A stretch of 64,000 nucleotides of DNA from Hoylesella pleuritidis JCM 14110 (GCF_000613725.1 NZ_BAJN01000007.1:80868-144867); one strand, 5' to 3'. Counted from the stretch's first letter, positions 35,419 to 45,509 are shown. Numbers and translations: made by a program. The notes: generated by a model from the letters alone, not told the origin.

Positions 35419-36216
35419 TTATCCGGCCGTCTCTTGCATCAATGCTTCGGCTTGCTGCAAATCGGCATTGCCGTGCTCTTCATCACCATTTTGGATAAGC
35501 AATGCTCCCCGTTCTTTGAAAGCAGCGATACAGAACGGGTTGATATCAAGAACTTTACCGTAAGTTTCAATGGCGGTCTCTATCTCCCCCCGACGACGTT
35601 CCACGCGGGCTTCGAGCAGCAACACATCTTCATTGCCGGTAATATGTTCGAGCAAGTAATGCACATCCTCATCAGCTTCGGCTACTTCATCAACCTGCAA
35701 CAGCGTTTCACCTCGCAGCAGATAGGCATCATAATAATCAGCTTTCAAGACAATCGACTTCGTAAGCATCGCAATGGCATTTACGGTATCACCCTGTCCA
35801 AGACAAGCACGTGCATATAAATAATGTACCTGCGGATTATCCCCATCAAGCAACAGCGCCTTTTCACAAGCATTGGCCATCGCTCCGTAATCCTCCATCA
35901 TATATGCCACGTTGGCCATCCGAATCCATATCTGCACATTATCGGGCTGTGCTTCAGCCAATTTCTGCAATTGCTCATAAGCCGGTAGCAAATCACCCAC
36001 ACCGATAAGCGCCTGAGACAGATAATCTCGCACTTCAAGGTCATCCTGCAATTCGAGTGCGTGCTGAAAACAATCGGTAGCAAACCGCACTTCGCCTGCA
36101 CGCAAAGCCCGCACACCATCATATTTCAATGTGTCGAAATTGCGCGCAACCTCTCCTTTGGTTTTCTCTTCCGGAGTCTCCTCCTTACTTCCAAACAAAG
36201 CTTTGAAAAAATTCAT
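35419..36216 (-). CDS. Tetratricopeptide repeat protein
   Basis: About 265 aa from ATG 36216 (MNFFKALFGSKEETPEEK); the frame is open further upstream through AT-rich DNA that is not coding-like. Five to six TPR units are seen from residue 25 on, for example VRALRAGEVRFATDCFQHAL, ANVAYMMEDYGAMANACEKA, ARACLGQGDTVNAIAMLTKS and GEIETAIETYGKVLDINPFC. No signal peptide, so probably cytoplasmic. Directly upstream of the DAHP synthase gene, sharing its promoter (36244-36273); function unknown. Confidence 0.85.
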   Translation of the reverse strand: MNFFKALFGSKEETPEEKTKGEVARNFDTLKYDGVRALRAGEVRFATDCFQHALELQDDLEVRDYLSQALIGVGDLLPAYEQLQKLAEAQPDNVQIWIRMANVAYMMEDYGAMANACEKALLLDGDNPQVHYLYARACLGQGDTVNAIAMLTKSIVLKADYYDAYLLRGETLLQVDEVAEADEDVHYLLEHITGNEDVLLLEARVERRRGEIETAIETYGKVLDINPFCIAAFKERGALLIQNGDEEHGNADLQQAEALMQETAG

Positions 36217-36243
36217 TTCACTTGTACGATTAGAATAATAGTA

Positions 36244-36273
36244 CAAAAATACGATAAATTCGATGAAGTGCAA
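36244..36273 (-). promoter_or_regulatory. Promoter for the TPR - DAHP synthase operon
   Basis: Minus-strand TTTTG, 19-bp spacer, TATTTTTG (perfect TAnnTTTG). Confidence 0.65.
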
Positions 36274-36341
36274 AACAAATTCTGAATAATTTATAAAGCG
36301 TCTCTTATAAACGATAAATTCCCTAAAAATCATTCTATTTG

Positions 36342-36373
36342 TTTGGTCCTTCGAGCCGTTTAACCTATCTTTG
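36342..36373 (+). promoter_or_regulatory. Promoter for the small outer-membrane protein gene
   Basis: TTTG, 20-bp spacer, TATCTTTG, only 7 bp before the ATG at 36381, so the mRNA would be leaderless or nearly so. Confidence 0.65.
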
Positions 36374-36380
36374 CCTTACA

Positions 36381-37091
36381 ATGAAACGTTATACACTCAT
36401 CATAACAATTCTGTTTTATTACCTCTTAGTTCGTGCACAAGAGGTGAGAAGCGGCATTTCATCGGTGACTTCTGCCCAGAAACCGATTTCATCTGCTGTC
36501 ACTCCGGCACACGACATTATAGCTCCCACAATCAATAAAGTTTCAATCGACTCACTGCATCTTCCTGCACTCAATACTAACGGACAAGTGCAACCGTTCC
36601 ATTTATCACCACTCTATTGGGGTGGATGGTATAACTGGAATCTCCATCGAGGTTTGAACATCAATCTCGGAGCCTCCGTCTTTGCCCAATTTGGCAAGAA
36701 TGCACATCACGGTGCCAGTTTCACACAAAGCATTTCGGCGATGTATGCAATGCCAATTACTTCGAAACTCTCATTTGCCGTCGGCGGCTACTTCAACAAT
36801 ATCTATTGGGCACACGACAGTTTCCGCGATACCGGCCTTTCAGCCGTACTCGGTTATCGCTTCAATGAACATTGGGAAGCCTATCTGTATGGACAGAAAT
36901 CATTGGTCGACAACCAACGAATCCCTTACCCATTGTATGATATGCAATCACTCGGTGATCGTATCGGTGCTGCCGTCAAATACAATTTCAATCCTAATTT
37001 CAGTATTCAGCTCTCCGTAGAGCAAGGTTGGATGCCACGCCGAGACGGTCAATATTTCGACAAATATAATTATCCCATACCAGAAAAATAG
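36381..37091 (+). CDS. Small outer-membrane beta-barrel protein
   Basis: About 236 aa. Signal peptide MKRYTLIITILFYYLLVRAQ, then a polar linker with many Ser/Thr/Pro residues (25-75), then a run of amphipathic strands rich in Gly, Tyr and Trp (YWGGWYNWNLHRGLNINLGA, FAVGGYFNNIYWAHDSF, GAAVKYNFNPNFSIQLSVEQ). I do not recognise a named family. The start at 36381 matches the signal peptide. It is transcribed alone, divergent from the TPR gene. Confidence 0.7.
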   Translation: MKRYTLIITILFYYLLVRAQEVRSGISSVTSAQKPISSAVTPAHDIIAPTINKVSIDSLHLPALNTNGQVQPFHLSPLYWGGWYNWNLHRGLNINLGASVFAQFGKNAHHGASFTQSISAMYAMPITSKLSFAVGGYFNNIYWAHDSFRDTGLSAVLGYRFNEHWEAYLYGQKSLVDNQRIPYPLYDMQSLGDRIGAAVKYNFNPNFSIQLSVEQGWMPRRDGQYFDKYNYPIPEK

Positions 37092-37221
37092 TAACCATAC
37101 TGACAATAAAAAGTCATTTCTTTACACTTCTAATTGGAGAAAGGGCACAAGATTGCATAACTTTGCAATTGCTTATTAAAGCTACCTCTCCCAACAATGT
37201 GATAATTTACAACAAAAAACC

Positions 37222-37251
37222 TTGCAGATTGAATTTAAATTCGTATATTTG
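37222..37251 (+). promoter_or_regulatory. Promoter for the ATPase-DUF4435 operon
   Basis: TTG, 19-bp spacer, TATATTTG; about 46 bp before the TTG start of the first gene. Confidence 0.7.
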
Positions 37252-37297
37252 CCAGGTACTAATAACCGAATTATCAATTTAAACCATCAATTCTCAA

Positions 37298-38119
37298 TTG
37301 GCAAAATACGCAGATTACATAGAGCAAATAGAGATAGACTCGCTGTGGAGCGGTCGCAGACACGTGATATGGAACCTCGACAGACATGTCAATGTGTTGA
37401 GCGGCGTCAACGGAGTAGGCAAAAGTACCATATTAAATAAGGTGGTACGAAGTCTGAAAGACGGCGGAGAATTTTCCAGTCATCTATTAAAAGGCGTACA
37501 TCTTACGGTGAATCCCGCCGACGCCAAATGGATTCGGTACGACATTATACGCAGTTTCGACCGACCGTTGCTGTCGTCAGACGTCATCACCAAAGTCGAC
37601 ATCGAACTTATTACAGAGTTAGACTGGCAACTGTTTCAACTGCAACGCAAGTATCTTGACTATCAGGTGAACGTGGGGAATCGGATGATCGAGATGTTGC
37701 AAGGCGGAACTCCTGACGCAGCCCAACGTGCCCAAGCGCTGGCAGAACCCAAACGTCTGTTTCAAGACATCGTAGACCGACTCTTCAAAGATACGGGCAA
37801 GACCATCATCCGCACCGAAAACGAGATTCGCTTTTCGCAAATCGGTGAGACATTGATGCCCTACCAGCTGTCGAGCGGTGAGAAACAGATGCTCGCTATA
37901 CTATTGACCGTTTTGGTGGAAGACAATCAAAACTACGTGCTTTTTATGGATGAGCCCGAGGTTAGTCTGCACGTAGAATGGCAACAGCAGCTCATCGATC
38001 TCATTCTCCAACTCAATCCTAATGTTCAAATCATCCTTACCACCCATTCGCCGGCCGTGATTATGAACGGTTGGATGGACCGCGTAACCGAGGTTTCGGA
38101 TATAACGGACAACGAATAA
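37298..38119 (+). CDS. Short AAA/ABC-type ATPase paired with a DUF4435 protein
   Basis: 273-aa ATPase with a compact SMC/ABC-like layout: Walker A GVNGVGKST (36-44), signature LSSGEKQ (191-197), Walker B YVLFMDEPEVSLH (213-225) and H-loop histidine 250 (LTTHSPAVI). Only about 145 residues lie between Walker A and the signature, so there is no long coiled coil. TTG at 37298 is the only usable start after an in-frame stop at 37280-37282. It is followed 7 bp later by a DUF4435 gene. ATPase + DUF4435 is the gene pair of the PARIS anti-phage system (AriA/AriB), but this ATPase is smaller than the AriA proteins I know of, so homology of function is uncertain. Confidence 0.85.
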   Translation: MAKYADYIEQIEIDSLWSGRRHVIWNLDRHVNVLSGVNGVGKSTILNKVVRSLKDGGEFSSHLLKGVHLTVNPADAKWIRYDIIRSFDRPLLSSDVITKVDIELITELDWQLFQLQRKYLDYQVNVGNRMIEMLQGGTPDAAQRAQALAEPKRLFQDIVDRLFKDTGKTIIRTENEIRFSQIGETLMPYQLSSGEKQMLAILLTVLVEDNQNYVLFMDEPEVSLHVEWQQQLIDLILQLNPNVQIILTTHSPAVIMNGWMDRVTEVSDITDNE

Positions 38120-38126
38120 GGCTGCA

Positions 38127-39125
38127 ATGGTAAAGCGTTTGAGAGACAATCTGTCATCCAAATACTTCGAGGCGGGCAACCGTATGACGTCAAGAACAGC
38201 TCGTCGGCGCATCGTCGCCTATGTAGAAAGCTATGACGATATTTTCTTTTGGCGCACGATTCTGAGCGGTTTTGAAAACAGCACACGCTATTTTCAAGTG
38301 ATGCTCCCCTCGAAAGTTCATCAGTTGGAGCGTGGCAAGAAAGCTGTGCTGATGCGATTGTTAAGTCATAACGTGGGCAAGGATATGATTGCGTGCGTCG
38401 ATGCAGACTACGACTACCTGCTGCAAGGCGCTACACAGATGTCGAAAGAAGTGTGTACGAATCCATACATATTCCATACTTACAGCTATGCAATAGAGAA
38501 TCTGCAATGCTTTGCACCCGGTTTGCACGATATCACGGTAGCAGTGACACTGAATGATCACGCTATTTTCGACTTCGAAGCATTCTTCCGACAGTATTCC
38601 GAAGCCATTTTCCCGCTCTTCGTTTGGAACATTTGGTATTACAGAAGCACACATTACGGCAACTTCACGATAACAGACTTCAACCGAACAATTACCATCG
38701 GACACGTCAATCTGCAAAATCCCGAGGCGGCCATCGACCACTTGCGGCACCGAGTGGGGCAAAAAATCAAACAGTTGCAAGCACTCAATCCCACAGCCAA
38801 AGCCGGGTATCAACAAGTGAAGGATGATATCAAACGCTTAGGAGTAACTCCACAAACCACGTATCTATACATTCAAGGGCACCACTTGTTCGATTCGCTC
38901 AGCACACCATTGCTCGGTCGCGTGTGCGACAGACTTATCCGCGAACGCGAACACGAGATTTACAGCCAAGCAAAACATACCGTTCAGCTTCACAATGAGC
39001 TGTCTTCTTACAAGCATAGCCTTGAAGACATTGCCTCGATGTTAAAGAGAGGAATGGGATTTCTGAACTCTTCGCAAGTGAAGAGTATTCGATCGGATCT
39101 CGAAAAATATTTAGACGTATCGTAA
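38127..39125 (+). CDS. DUF4435 domain protein (TOPRIM-like)
   Basis: 332 aa. The N-terminal 120 residues look like a TOPRIM-type fold: RIVAYVESYDDIFFWRTIL with Glu34 and MIACVDADYDYLL with Asp92/Asp94, followed by YSYAIENLQCF as in DUF4435 members. The C-terminal part is helical and basic. Members of this family include AriB, the toxic nuclease effector of PARIS. Co-directional with the ATPase gene 7 bp upstream; no other operon member is visible, since the next 680 bp are non-coding. Could instead be a housekeeping pair of unknown role. Confidence 0.8.
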   Translation: MVKRLRDNLSSKYFEAGNRMTSRTARRRIVAYVESYDDIFFWRTILSGFENSTRYFQVMLPSKVHQLERGKKAVLMRLLSHNVGKDMIACVDADYDYLLQGATQMSKEVCTNPYIFHTYSYAIENLQCFAPGLHDITVAVTLNDHAIFDFEAFFRQYSEAIFPLFVWNIWYYRSTHYGNFTITDFNRTITIGHVNLQNPEAAIDHLRHRVGQKIKQLQALNPTAKAGYQQVKDDIKRLGVTPQTTYLYIQGHHLFDSLSTPLLGRVCDRLIREREHEIYSQAKHTVQLHNELSSYKHSLEDIASMLKRGMGFLNSSQVKSIRSDLEKYLDVS

Positions 39126-39154
39126 CCAACCGTCGATTACGATACGAAAGATCG

Positions 39155-39198
39155 TTAAACGACAGGCGATTGACCACTAACGATTAATCGCACACCCG
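39155..39198. repeat. Array of 22-bp repeats, locus E (two units)
   Basis: Units at 39155 (TTAAACGACAGG) and 39177 (CTAACGATTAATCGC) keep the 22-bp register of the family but are degenerate. Confidence 0.5.
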
Positions 39199-39468
39199 AG
39201 ACAATTTTTACGAATCTGCTAACACACAACGAGATACGAGAACGTATCTATTCGTGTTTCTCCCAACGGCAAGGGTTTTAATTAAAAAGGCCGACAGCCC
39301 CCCGAACGCACGCGAATCGAAGTGATCATCAGTCTGGATATAGTTGTCGAAAGCATTTCTGTCAGATTGCCGCGTAAAAAGAACTCATAGAAAAACATAT
39401 TGGTCACATACAAAGAAACAGGGAAAACGCATTGTAAGGTGTTTGGCTCAATCCTTACGAATAAATAT

Positions 39469-39688
39469 GAGATCATATTCAGATAAAAGTGACGTCATAT
39501 TCAGACAAATATGACATCATATTCAGACAAAAATGACGTCATATTCAGACAAAAGTGACGTCATATCCAGACAAAAAAGACGTCATATCCAGACAAAAAA
39601 GACATCATATTCAGACAAAAATGACATCATATTCAGACAAAAATGACGTCATATTCAATAAAATATGACGTCATATCCTTTATCTTAC
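39469..39688. repeat. Ten tandem 22-bp units centred on TGACGTCA
   Basis: Units begin every 22 bp from 39469 to 39667, each GAC(G/A)TCATATTCAGACAAAA-like. Because the preceding unit ends in AT or GT, each junction forms the palindrome ATGACGTCAT or close. Units 9 and 10 diverge at their 3' ends. There are no variable spacers, so it is not a CRISPR array. It lies between converging 3' ends, so it is not a promoter array for either gene. Confidence 0.92.
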
Positions 39689-39807
39689 CCTATAATACGT
39701 ATATATAAGGCGTTTTCCCGGTATAAAGAGAAGCCTGCTATCTTTCCGAGTTCCCCTGTGATACGAGCCAAAAGATTCCAAATAACAGGAGTCTTAGGCA
39801 ATGTATG

Positions 39808-40770
39808 TTACACGTAAGTTTCAAGGAATTTGATGGTTCCCTCAACCTTTAAAGTGCGTGTCGTGGCGGGAATCAAGACCGATTCGCCAGCTTGCAGCGT
39901 GAAAGCATTGCCTTCGTTATCGACAATTGTGCCGGCCCCTTTGACACCGATGAGAATCACAAAACTGTCGAGCTCGGTATAATCGAGCGTCATCGGCTCG
40001 TCGAGATCATAAACGGCGGTACAGAAATAGGGACAACGCACGAGCGAAACGCCTTGATTGCGCTGTGGTACATACGCTGTTCGGTAGTTCTTCTCGACAT
40101 TATAATTGATACATTCGGCCGCCTCCTTGGTATGGAGTTGGCGATAATTGCCGTCTTTATCCTTACGTTTGAAGTCGTAAATGCGATACGTCACATCACT
40201 GGTCTGCTGTATCTCGGCAAGGAAACAGCCGGCACCGATGCTATGAATGCGACCTGCGGGCAGGAAGAAACAGTCGCCTTCTTTCACGGCATAGTCGGCA
40301 ATGGCGTCGCAAATGGTGTCGTTAGCCACCATCGCTTTATATTGTTCGGGCGTGATCTGCTGCTTCAACCCCGAGCGAAGATGTGCATCCGGCTCCGAAG
40401 CCATCACATACCACATCTCGGTTTTACCGCGCAGCTTACCTTGTTTATGCGCCATCTCGTCGGTAGGATGCACTTGTATGGAGAGATCCTGACGCGCATC
40501 GATGAACTTAATAAGCAGCGGGAAGTCGGAGCCGAAGCGCTTATAGTTCTCCGCTCCGATGAGACGATCTTTCAATTCGGCCACGACGTCGTTCAATTTG
40601 CGGCCCTTATATTCGCCATCGGCCACAATCGACTCGTTATCTTTCACTCCGGAGATTTCCCAACTCTCGCCCACATTTTCAGCCTTGTCCACGAGATGCT
40701 TGAAAGGTATAATTTTATCACCGCCCCAGATGGTCTGTTTCAGCAGTGGATTGAATTTGAATGGTTTCAT
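39808..40770 (-). CDS. manA: Mannose-6-phosphate isomerase, class I
   Basis: Zn enzyme interconverting mannose-6-P and fructose-6-P. 320 aa, the short form. Motifs: KQTIWGGDKIIPFK, GESWEISGVKDNESIV, LLIKFIDARQDLSIQVHPTD (metal-binding His), FFLPAGRIHSIGAGCFLAEI and a C-terminal cupin (SVLIPATTRTLKVEG). It is last in the run dxs-trkA-trkH-manA, 37 bp after trkH. Confidence 0.94.
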   Translation of the reverse strand: MKPFKFNPLLKQTIWGGDKIIPFKHLVDKAENVGESWEISGVKDNESIVADGEYKGRKLNDVVAELKDRLIGAENYKRFGSDFPLLIKFIDARQDLSIQVHPTDEMAHKQGKLRGKTEMWYVMASEPDAHLRSGLKQQITPEQYKAMVANDTICDAIADYAVKEGDCFFLPAGRIHSIGAGCFLAEIQQTSDVTYRIYDFKRKDKDGNYRQLHTKEAAECINYNVEKNYRTAYVPQRNQGVSLVRCPYFCTAVYDLDEPMTLDYTELDSFVILIGVKGAGTIVDNEGNAFTLQAGESVLIPATTRTLKVEGTIKFLETYV

Positions 40771-40807
40771 CGTTTCTTTATTTTTAAGTCGTTATTTTAT
40801 TGTTGTT

Positions 40808-42265
40808 TCAGTTCTGATTCCAGAATCCGGGCGTGAAGATCACCAGCACGCTAAATATCTCTAAACGGCCGACGAGCATCAGCAGCGAACACATCCACTT
40901 GGCAAAGTCGGGCAACATACTCCACGACATCGTAGGTCCGATTTCAATACCTAATGTCGGCCCAACATTACCGAGCGCACTTAGGGTAATCGTCACGGCA
41001 TTGGTGTTGTCGATTCCGAATGCAATCATCGTGAAAGAGCATATCAAGCAAAGGATGAGATAGACCGCGAGAAAGGCCAACAACGTGACGCGCTTGGACT
41101 GCTCAATATTCACACCGTCTATTTTCAGCGGCAAAACAGCATTCGGGTGCAGAATTTGACGGAACTCGTTCTTGATAATCTTGATTAACATTACCCCTCG
41201 AATACATTTCAGTCCACCGCTCGTACTGCCCGAACTGGCACCAAAGAACATACAAAGAGCCAACACCACCCACGTAACGTGCGGCCACTGACCTGCATCA
41301 TCGTTGAAAAGTCCGGTCGTAGTAATAAAGGATACCACTTGGAAAATTCCACACCGGAAAGCGTGTTCTACATCATAGCCTCGGCGGGTGATGAGTTCTA
41401 ACATAATAAATGCAGTGAACCCGAGTACCAATGTCAGATAAAACTTGAATTCGGTATTCTTAAACAGAGAACCGGGTTTGAATTTTACGACAGTTGCATA
41501 AAGCAAAGTGAAGTTGACGCCCGATAGGAAACAAAAGAGCGTACTGGCATACTCCAATGCGGGCGAACGAAAAAACTCTGTGCTGGTATTGTGCGTAGAG
41601 AAGCCACCGGTGGCTGTCGTGGTCATTGCATAATTCAAACTGTCGAACCATCCCATCCCGAATAAGAAGTAAGTACCGATGCAGGCGATGGTCAAGACGA
41701 GATAAACGGTCCATAACCATTTGGCACTCGTACTCAATCGTGGGTGCAGCTTACTTTTGATAGGCCCCGTAGCTTCGGCTGCAAATACCCTGACCGACCC
41801 ACCGACTAACGAAGGCAACAGGGCGATAGTGAAAAAGACGATACCCAACCCGCCGATCCACTGAGTCAGCGAACGCCAGAACAACAGTCCGTGAGGGAGC
41901 GCTTCCACATCGTCTAAAATCGTTGCACCGGTTGTGGTGAAGCCCGACATCGTCTCAAAATAGGCATCCGTGAAACTCGTGATATACCCACTGATAAGAA
42001 ACGGCAATGTTCCGAACAGGCTGAATATCACCCACGAGAGCGTCACCACAAGGTAAGCGTCGCGCCGCCCCATCGTGTTATCGGCTCCATTACCTTTATG
42101 TTTAAGAATGAAGCCGAACAGTGCCGTAGTGATGGCAGATATAAGAAAGGCAATTATGTCGTCTTCATTATAATAAAAGGCCATTCCCAAACACAGCAAC
42201 AACAGTGCAGCTTCGATGAAAAGCAGCGAACCGAGGATTTTATAGACTATTTTCCCGTTGATCAT
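40808..42265 (-). CDS. trkH: TrkH family potassium uptake protein
   Basis: Membrane pore subunit of the Trk K+ transporter. 485 aa with the usual four M1-P-M2 repeats; selectivity-filter-like segments include SGFTTTGATIL, TTTATGGFSTHNTS and FGASSGSTSGGLKCIRGVML. Two bp after trkA on the same strand; TrkA is the regulatory RCK subunit. Confidence 0.95.
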   Translation of the reverse strand: MINGKIVYKILGSLLFIEAALLLLCLGMAFYYNEDDIIAFLISAITTALFGFILKHKGNGADNTMGRRDAYLVVTLSWVIFSLFGTLPFLISGYITSFTDAYFETMSGFTTTGATILDDVEALPHGLLFWRSLTQWIGGLGIVFFTIALLPSLVGGSVRVFAAEATGPIKSKLHPRLSTSAKWLWTVYLVLTIACIGTYFLFGMGWFDSLNYAMTTTATGGFSTHNTSTEFFRSPALEYASTLFCFLSGVNFTLLYATVVKFKPGSLFKNTEFKFYLTLVLGFTAFIMLELITRRGYDVEHAFRCGIFQVVSFITTTGLFNDDAGQWPHVTWVVLALCMFFGASSGSTSGGLKCIRGVMLIKIIKNEFRQILHPNAVLPLKIDGVNIEQSKRVTLLAFLAVYLILCLICSFTMIAFGIDNTNAVTITLSALGNVGPTLGIEIGPTMSWSMLPDFAKWMCSLLMLVGRLEIFSVLVIFTPGFWNQN

Positions 42266-42267
42266 TA

Positions 42268-43611
42268 CTATATGAAGAATTTCTCAATTTTAGTCATTCC
42301 GAGGTTGTTGCAGAACACCATCACAGTGTCGCCGGCCTCAATCTGCGTGTTACCCGATACAAGTCGACCGTCGCCATTACGCACCAATCCGCCGATTGTC
42401 ATTCCGGCGGGCAGTCCTAAGTCCTTGACAGGCTTGCGGGTGATTTTCGATCCCGGCACAGGGATAAACTCGGCGACATCGGCATTGGTAGCCGTGAGGA
42501 ACCGGACGTTATGCACATTGGCATCGAGCATCATCTGATAAATATGCCCGGCAGCAATGGCTTTCCTGTTGATAATGGTTCCGATATCAAAACTTTCGGC
42601 CATATCGATATAGTCGATGTTATCGACCATTGCCACGGTTTTCCTCACGCCCATCCGTTTGGCCGTGAGACAGGCAAGGATATTGGTCTCAGCATTACCC
42701 GTCATCGCAACGAAAGCCTGCGTATTCCTGATTCCCTCGTCTATGAGCAACGACACATCGCGGCCGTCGCCGTTGATGACCAATGTGCGACTGTCATCAA
42801 GAATCTCGTTGAGTTGCTCGCATCGGTGCTCGTCTTTTTCAATGATCTTCACTTCCATATAGTCCGGTATACTTTGGATTGCCCGCACGGTTGTGTTTCC
42901 GCCGCCCATAATCATTACGTTCTTCACATCTACATAATGCTCCTTCCCCACGATTTTGCGTACATAAGGAATATAGTTTCGGGTAGTCATAAAGTAAGCA
43001 AGGTCGTAAAGTTTCAGTTCATCGTTACCACCCGGTATAATCGTGTCGTGTCCGCGCTTGATAGCCACCACGTGATAAGGATCGTCTGGACCGCAAAGAT
43101 CTTTGAGCGGCTGATTAAGTATCTCGCAACTCTCGCGCAGTTTGATACCCAACATCACGAGAACGCCGTTATGTACATCCCATCTTTGCCGCACCCAACT
43201 CATCTTCAAACCGTTGGCAATATCTTTGGCAGCCAGCTCTTCCGGATAAATCAGCGAACTGATACCCATCTGCCTGAATACATCCGCGTTTTCAGGTTGC
43301 AAATATTCGCAGTTGTCTATACGCGCCACGGTTTTCTTGGCACCGAAAGCGTGGGCCAGCGAACAAGCCGTGATGTTTTGATATTCATTAGGTGTCACGG
43401 CGATAAACAGGTCGATACTCGACACCCGCGCCTCTTTCAGCGTACGAATACAAGTGGGCGAAGCGTGAATCGTAAGCAGATCGAAATCGCTGCGGAGCTT
43501 TTCAAGATTCTCTTCGTTCTCATCGATCAGCGTAATCTCTTGGTTATTGCGTGACAGGAGTTTAGCTAAATGCGTTCCGATGGCATAAGCTCCCACAATG
43601 ATGATTTTCAT
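42268..43611 (-). CDS. trkA: Trk system potassium transporter regulatory subunit TrkA
   Basis: 447-aa cytoplasmic protein with two Rossmann RCK-N domains ([20 protein letters not shown] at residue 3 and [17 protein letters not shown] near 230), each followed by an RCK-C domain ([12 protein letters not shown]... and [12 protein letters not shown]...). Gates TrkH by NAD(H) or nucleotide binding. It overlaps dxs by 4 bp. Confidence 0.95.
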   Translation of the reverse strand: MKIIIVGAYAIGTHLAKLLSRNNQEITLIDENEENLEKLRSDFDLLTIHASPTCIRTLKEARVSSIDLFIAVTPNEYQNITACSLAHAFGAKKTVARIDNCEYLQPENADVFRQMGISSLIYPEELAAKDIANGLKMSWVRQRWDVHNGVLVMLGIKLRESCEILNQPLKDLCGPDDPYHVVAIKRGHDTIIPGGNDELKLYDLAYFMTTRNYIPYVRKIVGKEHYVDVKNVMIMGGGNTTVRAIQSIPDYMEVKIIEKDEHRCEQLNEILDDSRTLVINGDGRDVSLLIDEGIRNTQAFVAMTGNAETNILACLTAKRMGVRKTVAMVDNIDYIDMAESFDIGTIINRKAIAAGHIYQMMLDANVHNVRFLTATNADVAEFIPVPGSKITRKPVKDLGLPAGMTIGGLVRNGDGRLVSGNTQIEAGDTVMVFCNNLGMTKIEKFFI

Positions 43612-45509
43612 ATCAAATCCTCTCCCATAATATTCTTCTTGATACTTTCAATGTCAAGCCCAACGATTTCGTACAGTTGCTCTACGCTGCCGTGTTCTAC
43701 AAAACAGTCGTCTATTCCCATCCGCACAATCTGCGGATGATAACCGCGGTCGCTCATCCATTCTAAAACGGCCGAGCCGAATCCGCCATTGCGTACACCG
43801 TCTTCGATGGTAATGATACGATTGAATTTCTCTGCAATTTCAAACAACAACGTTTCGTCGAGCGGTTTGATGTATCTCATATCATAATGGGCTACGCTGC
43901 GCGCGCCGTTCAGTTCGTCGATGGCCTGCTCTACTCGATTGCCTATCGGGCCGATACTGAGCACGGCCACGTCATTCCCCTCACGAAGCCGGCGACCCGT
44001 GCCTACCGGTGCTTCCTCGAACGGACATTCCCAGTCTTTGAGTACGCCCCGCCCTCGGGGATAACGAATCACGAAAGCCCCCTTATCAGGCAGTTGAGCC
44101 GTGTACATTAGCCGGCGAAGCTCGTGCTCATCCATCGGACTTGCAATCGTAAGATGCGGAACAGACCTCAGCGCAGCAATATCGAACACACCGTGATGTG
44201 TCGGACCGTCTTCGCCCACCAGACCGGCACGATCGAGACAGAGCACAACCGGCAAATCAAGCAGTGCAACGTCGTGAATAACATTGTCGTAAGCACGTTG
44301 CGAGAACGAACTGTATATGTTGCAGAAAGGCGCCAGCCCGTCTTTCGCCATACCACCCGAAAACGTTACGGCGTGCCCCTCGGCGATACCGACATCAAAA
44401 ACGCGGTCGGGCATCTCTTTCATCATAATACTCATTGAGCATCCCGTCGGCATCGCGGGCGTCACGCCGACAATCTTCGGATTGTGGCGGGCCAACTCCA
44501 AAAGCGTATGTCCGAAAACATCCTGAAACCGCAACGCCCCCTCGCTGTCGTCGCGTGTGAGCCGCTCACCGGTGGTCGGATCAAACTTGCCCGGAGCGTG
44601 CCAAATTGTCGCTTCTTTCTCCGCAGGTCCGAAGCCCTTGCCCTTTGTCGTGTGCAAATGCAGCAGTTTCGGCCCACGCATATCTTTCAACTGCCGAAGC
44701 ACGCGTACAATCTCACGCACATCGTGCCCGTCGAACGGTCCGAAATAGCGGATATTCATTCCCTCAAAGATATTCTGCTGATGACTGATGGCCGACTTGA
44801 TGGCGTTATTCAGCCGCAAGATTCCTTTCTTCCGACTCTCGCTCAGATAGCCCCTGCTGTGTAACCACTGCGAAGCCTTAAAGCGTAAACGATTGTAAGT
44901 TTCGTTCGTATCCAGATAAAGCAGATACTTCTCCATTCCGCCCACCGATCGATCGATGCTCATATCGTTATCGTTGAGCACGATAAGCAAGTCGTTGGGC
45001 GTAGACGAAACATTGTTCAGCCCCTCGAAAGCCAGTCCTCCACTCATCGCGCCGTCACCGATTACGGCCACCACGTGCCGGTTTGTCAACCCCGTCTTTT
45101 TAGCCGCAACAGCCATACCCAATGCAGCCGAAATCGAGTTAGAAGCGTGCCCACACGTGAATGTATCATATTCGCTTTCCAACGGTGTAGGAAACGGACG
45201 CACACCGTGCAGCTTACGATTCGTACAAAACACATCGCGCCGTCCCGTGAGCATTTTATGTCCATAAGCCTGATGCCCCACGTCCCAGACAATGCGATCG
45301 GCCGGCGTATCGAAGACATAATGCAACGCTACCGTGATCTCGATGGCTCCTAAACTTGAAGCCAAATGTCCCGGATTGACTGACACCTTATTTATGATAT
45401 CCAGACGCAACTCCTCACACAGCCGAGGCAGCTGTTCGATGCTCAACTCCCGCAAGTCTACGGGAAATTTGACGTGATCAAGGAGTTCGAAATTTTCTTT
45501 TTCTTCCAT
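43608..45509 (-). CDS. dxs: 1-Deoxy-D-xylulose-5-phosphate synthase
   Basis: First enzyme of the MEP isoprenoid pathway (pyruvate plus glyceraldehyde-3-P, TPP-dependent). About 633 aa from ATG 45509 ([18 protein letters not shown]). TPP motif [25 protein letters not shown]-like [36 protein letters not shown] and the C-terminal [19 protein letters not shown]. First gene of dxs-trkA-trkH-manA. A TATCTTTG box is at 45531-45538. With the polyprenyl synthase at 61 kb it covers both ends of isoprenoid supply. Confidence 0.97.
   Translation of the reverse strand: MEEKENFELLDHVKFPVDLRELSIEQLPRLCEELRLDIINKVSVNPGHLASSLGAIEITVALHYVFDTPADRIVWDVGHQAYGHKMLTGRRDVFCTNRKLHGVRPFPTPLESEYDTFTCGHASNSISAALGMAVAAKKTGLTNRHVVAVIGDGAMSGGLAFEGLNNVSSTPNDLLIVLNDNDMSIDRSVGGMEKYLLYLDTNETYNRLRFKASQWLHSRGYLSESRKKGILRLNNAIKSAISHQQNIFEGMNIRYFGPFDGHDVREIVRVLRQLKDMRGPKLLHLHTTKGKGFGPAEKEATIWHAPGKFDPTTGERLTRDDSEGALRFQDVFGHTLLELARHNPKIVGVTPAMPTGCSMSIMMKEMPDRVFDVGIAEGHAVTFSGGMAKDGLAPFCNIYSSFSQRAYDNVIHDVALLDLPVVLCLDRAGLVGEDGPTHHGVFDIAALRSVPHLTIASPMDEHELRRLMYTAQLPDKGAFVIRYPRGRGVLKDWECPFEEAPVGTGRRLREGNDVAVLSIGPIGNRVEQAIDELNGARSVAHYDMRYIKPLDETLLFEIAEKFNRIITIEDGVRNGGFGSAVLEWMSDRGYHPQIVRMGIDDCFVEHGSVEQLYEIVGLDIESIKKNIMGEDLI

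Larger units (their letters stand above)
39126..39807. other. Intergenic region after the DUF4435 gene, with tandem arrays
   Basis: 682 bp between two 3' ends. It carries a weak copy of the TTAAC-type 22-bp repeat (39155-39198) and a ten-unit 22-bp TGACGTCA array (39469-39688). No gene is convincing. Confidence 0.7.

Noticed and set aside
39469..39688. CRISPR array
   Set aside because: The units are contiguous and nearly identical, with no variable spacers, and no cas gene is present in the window.
42511..43554. 347-codon plus-strand frame opposite trkA
   Set aside because: The minus-strand TrkA frame has clear nucleotide-binding motifs; the plus frame is His-rich shadow sequence.
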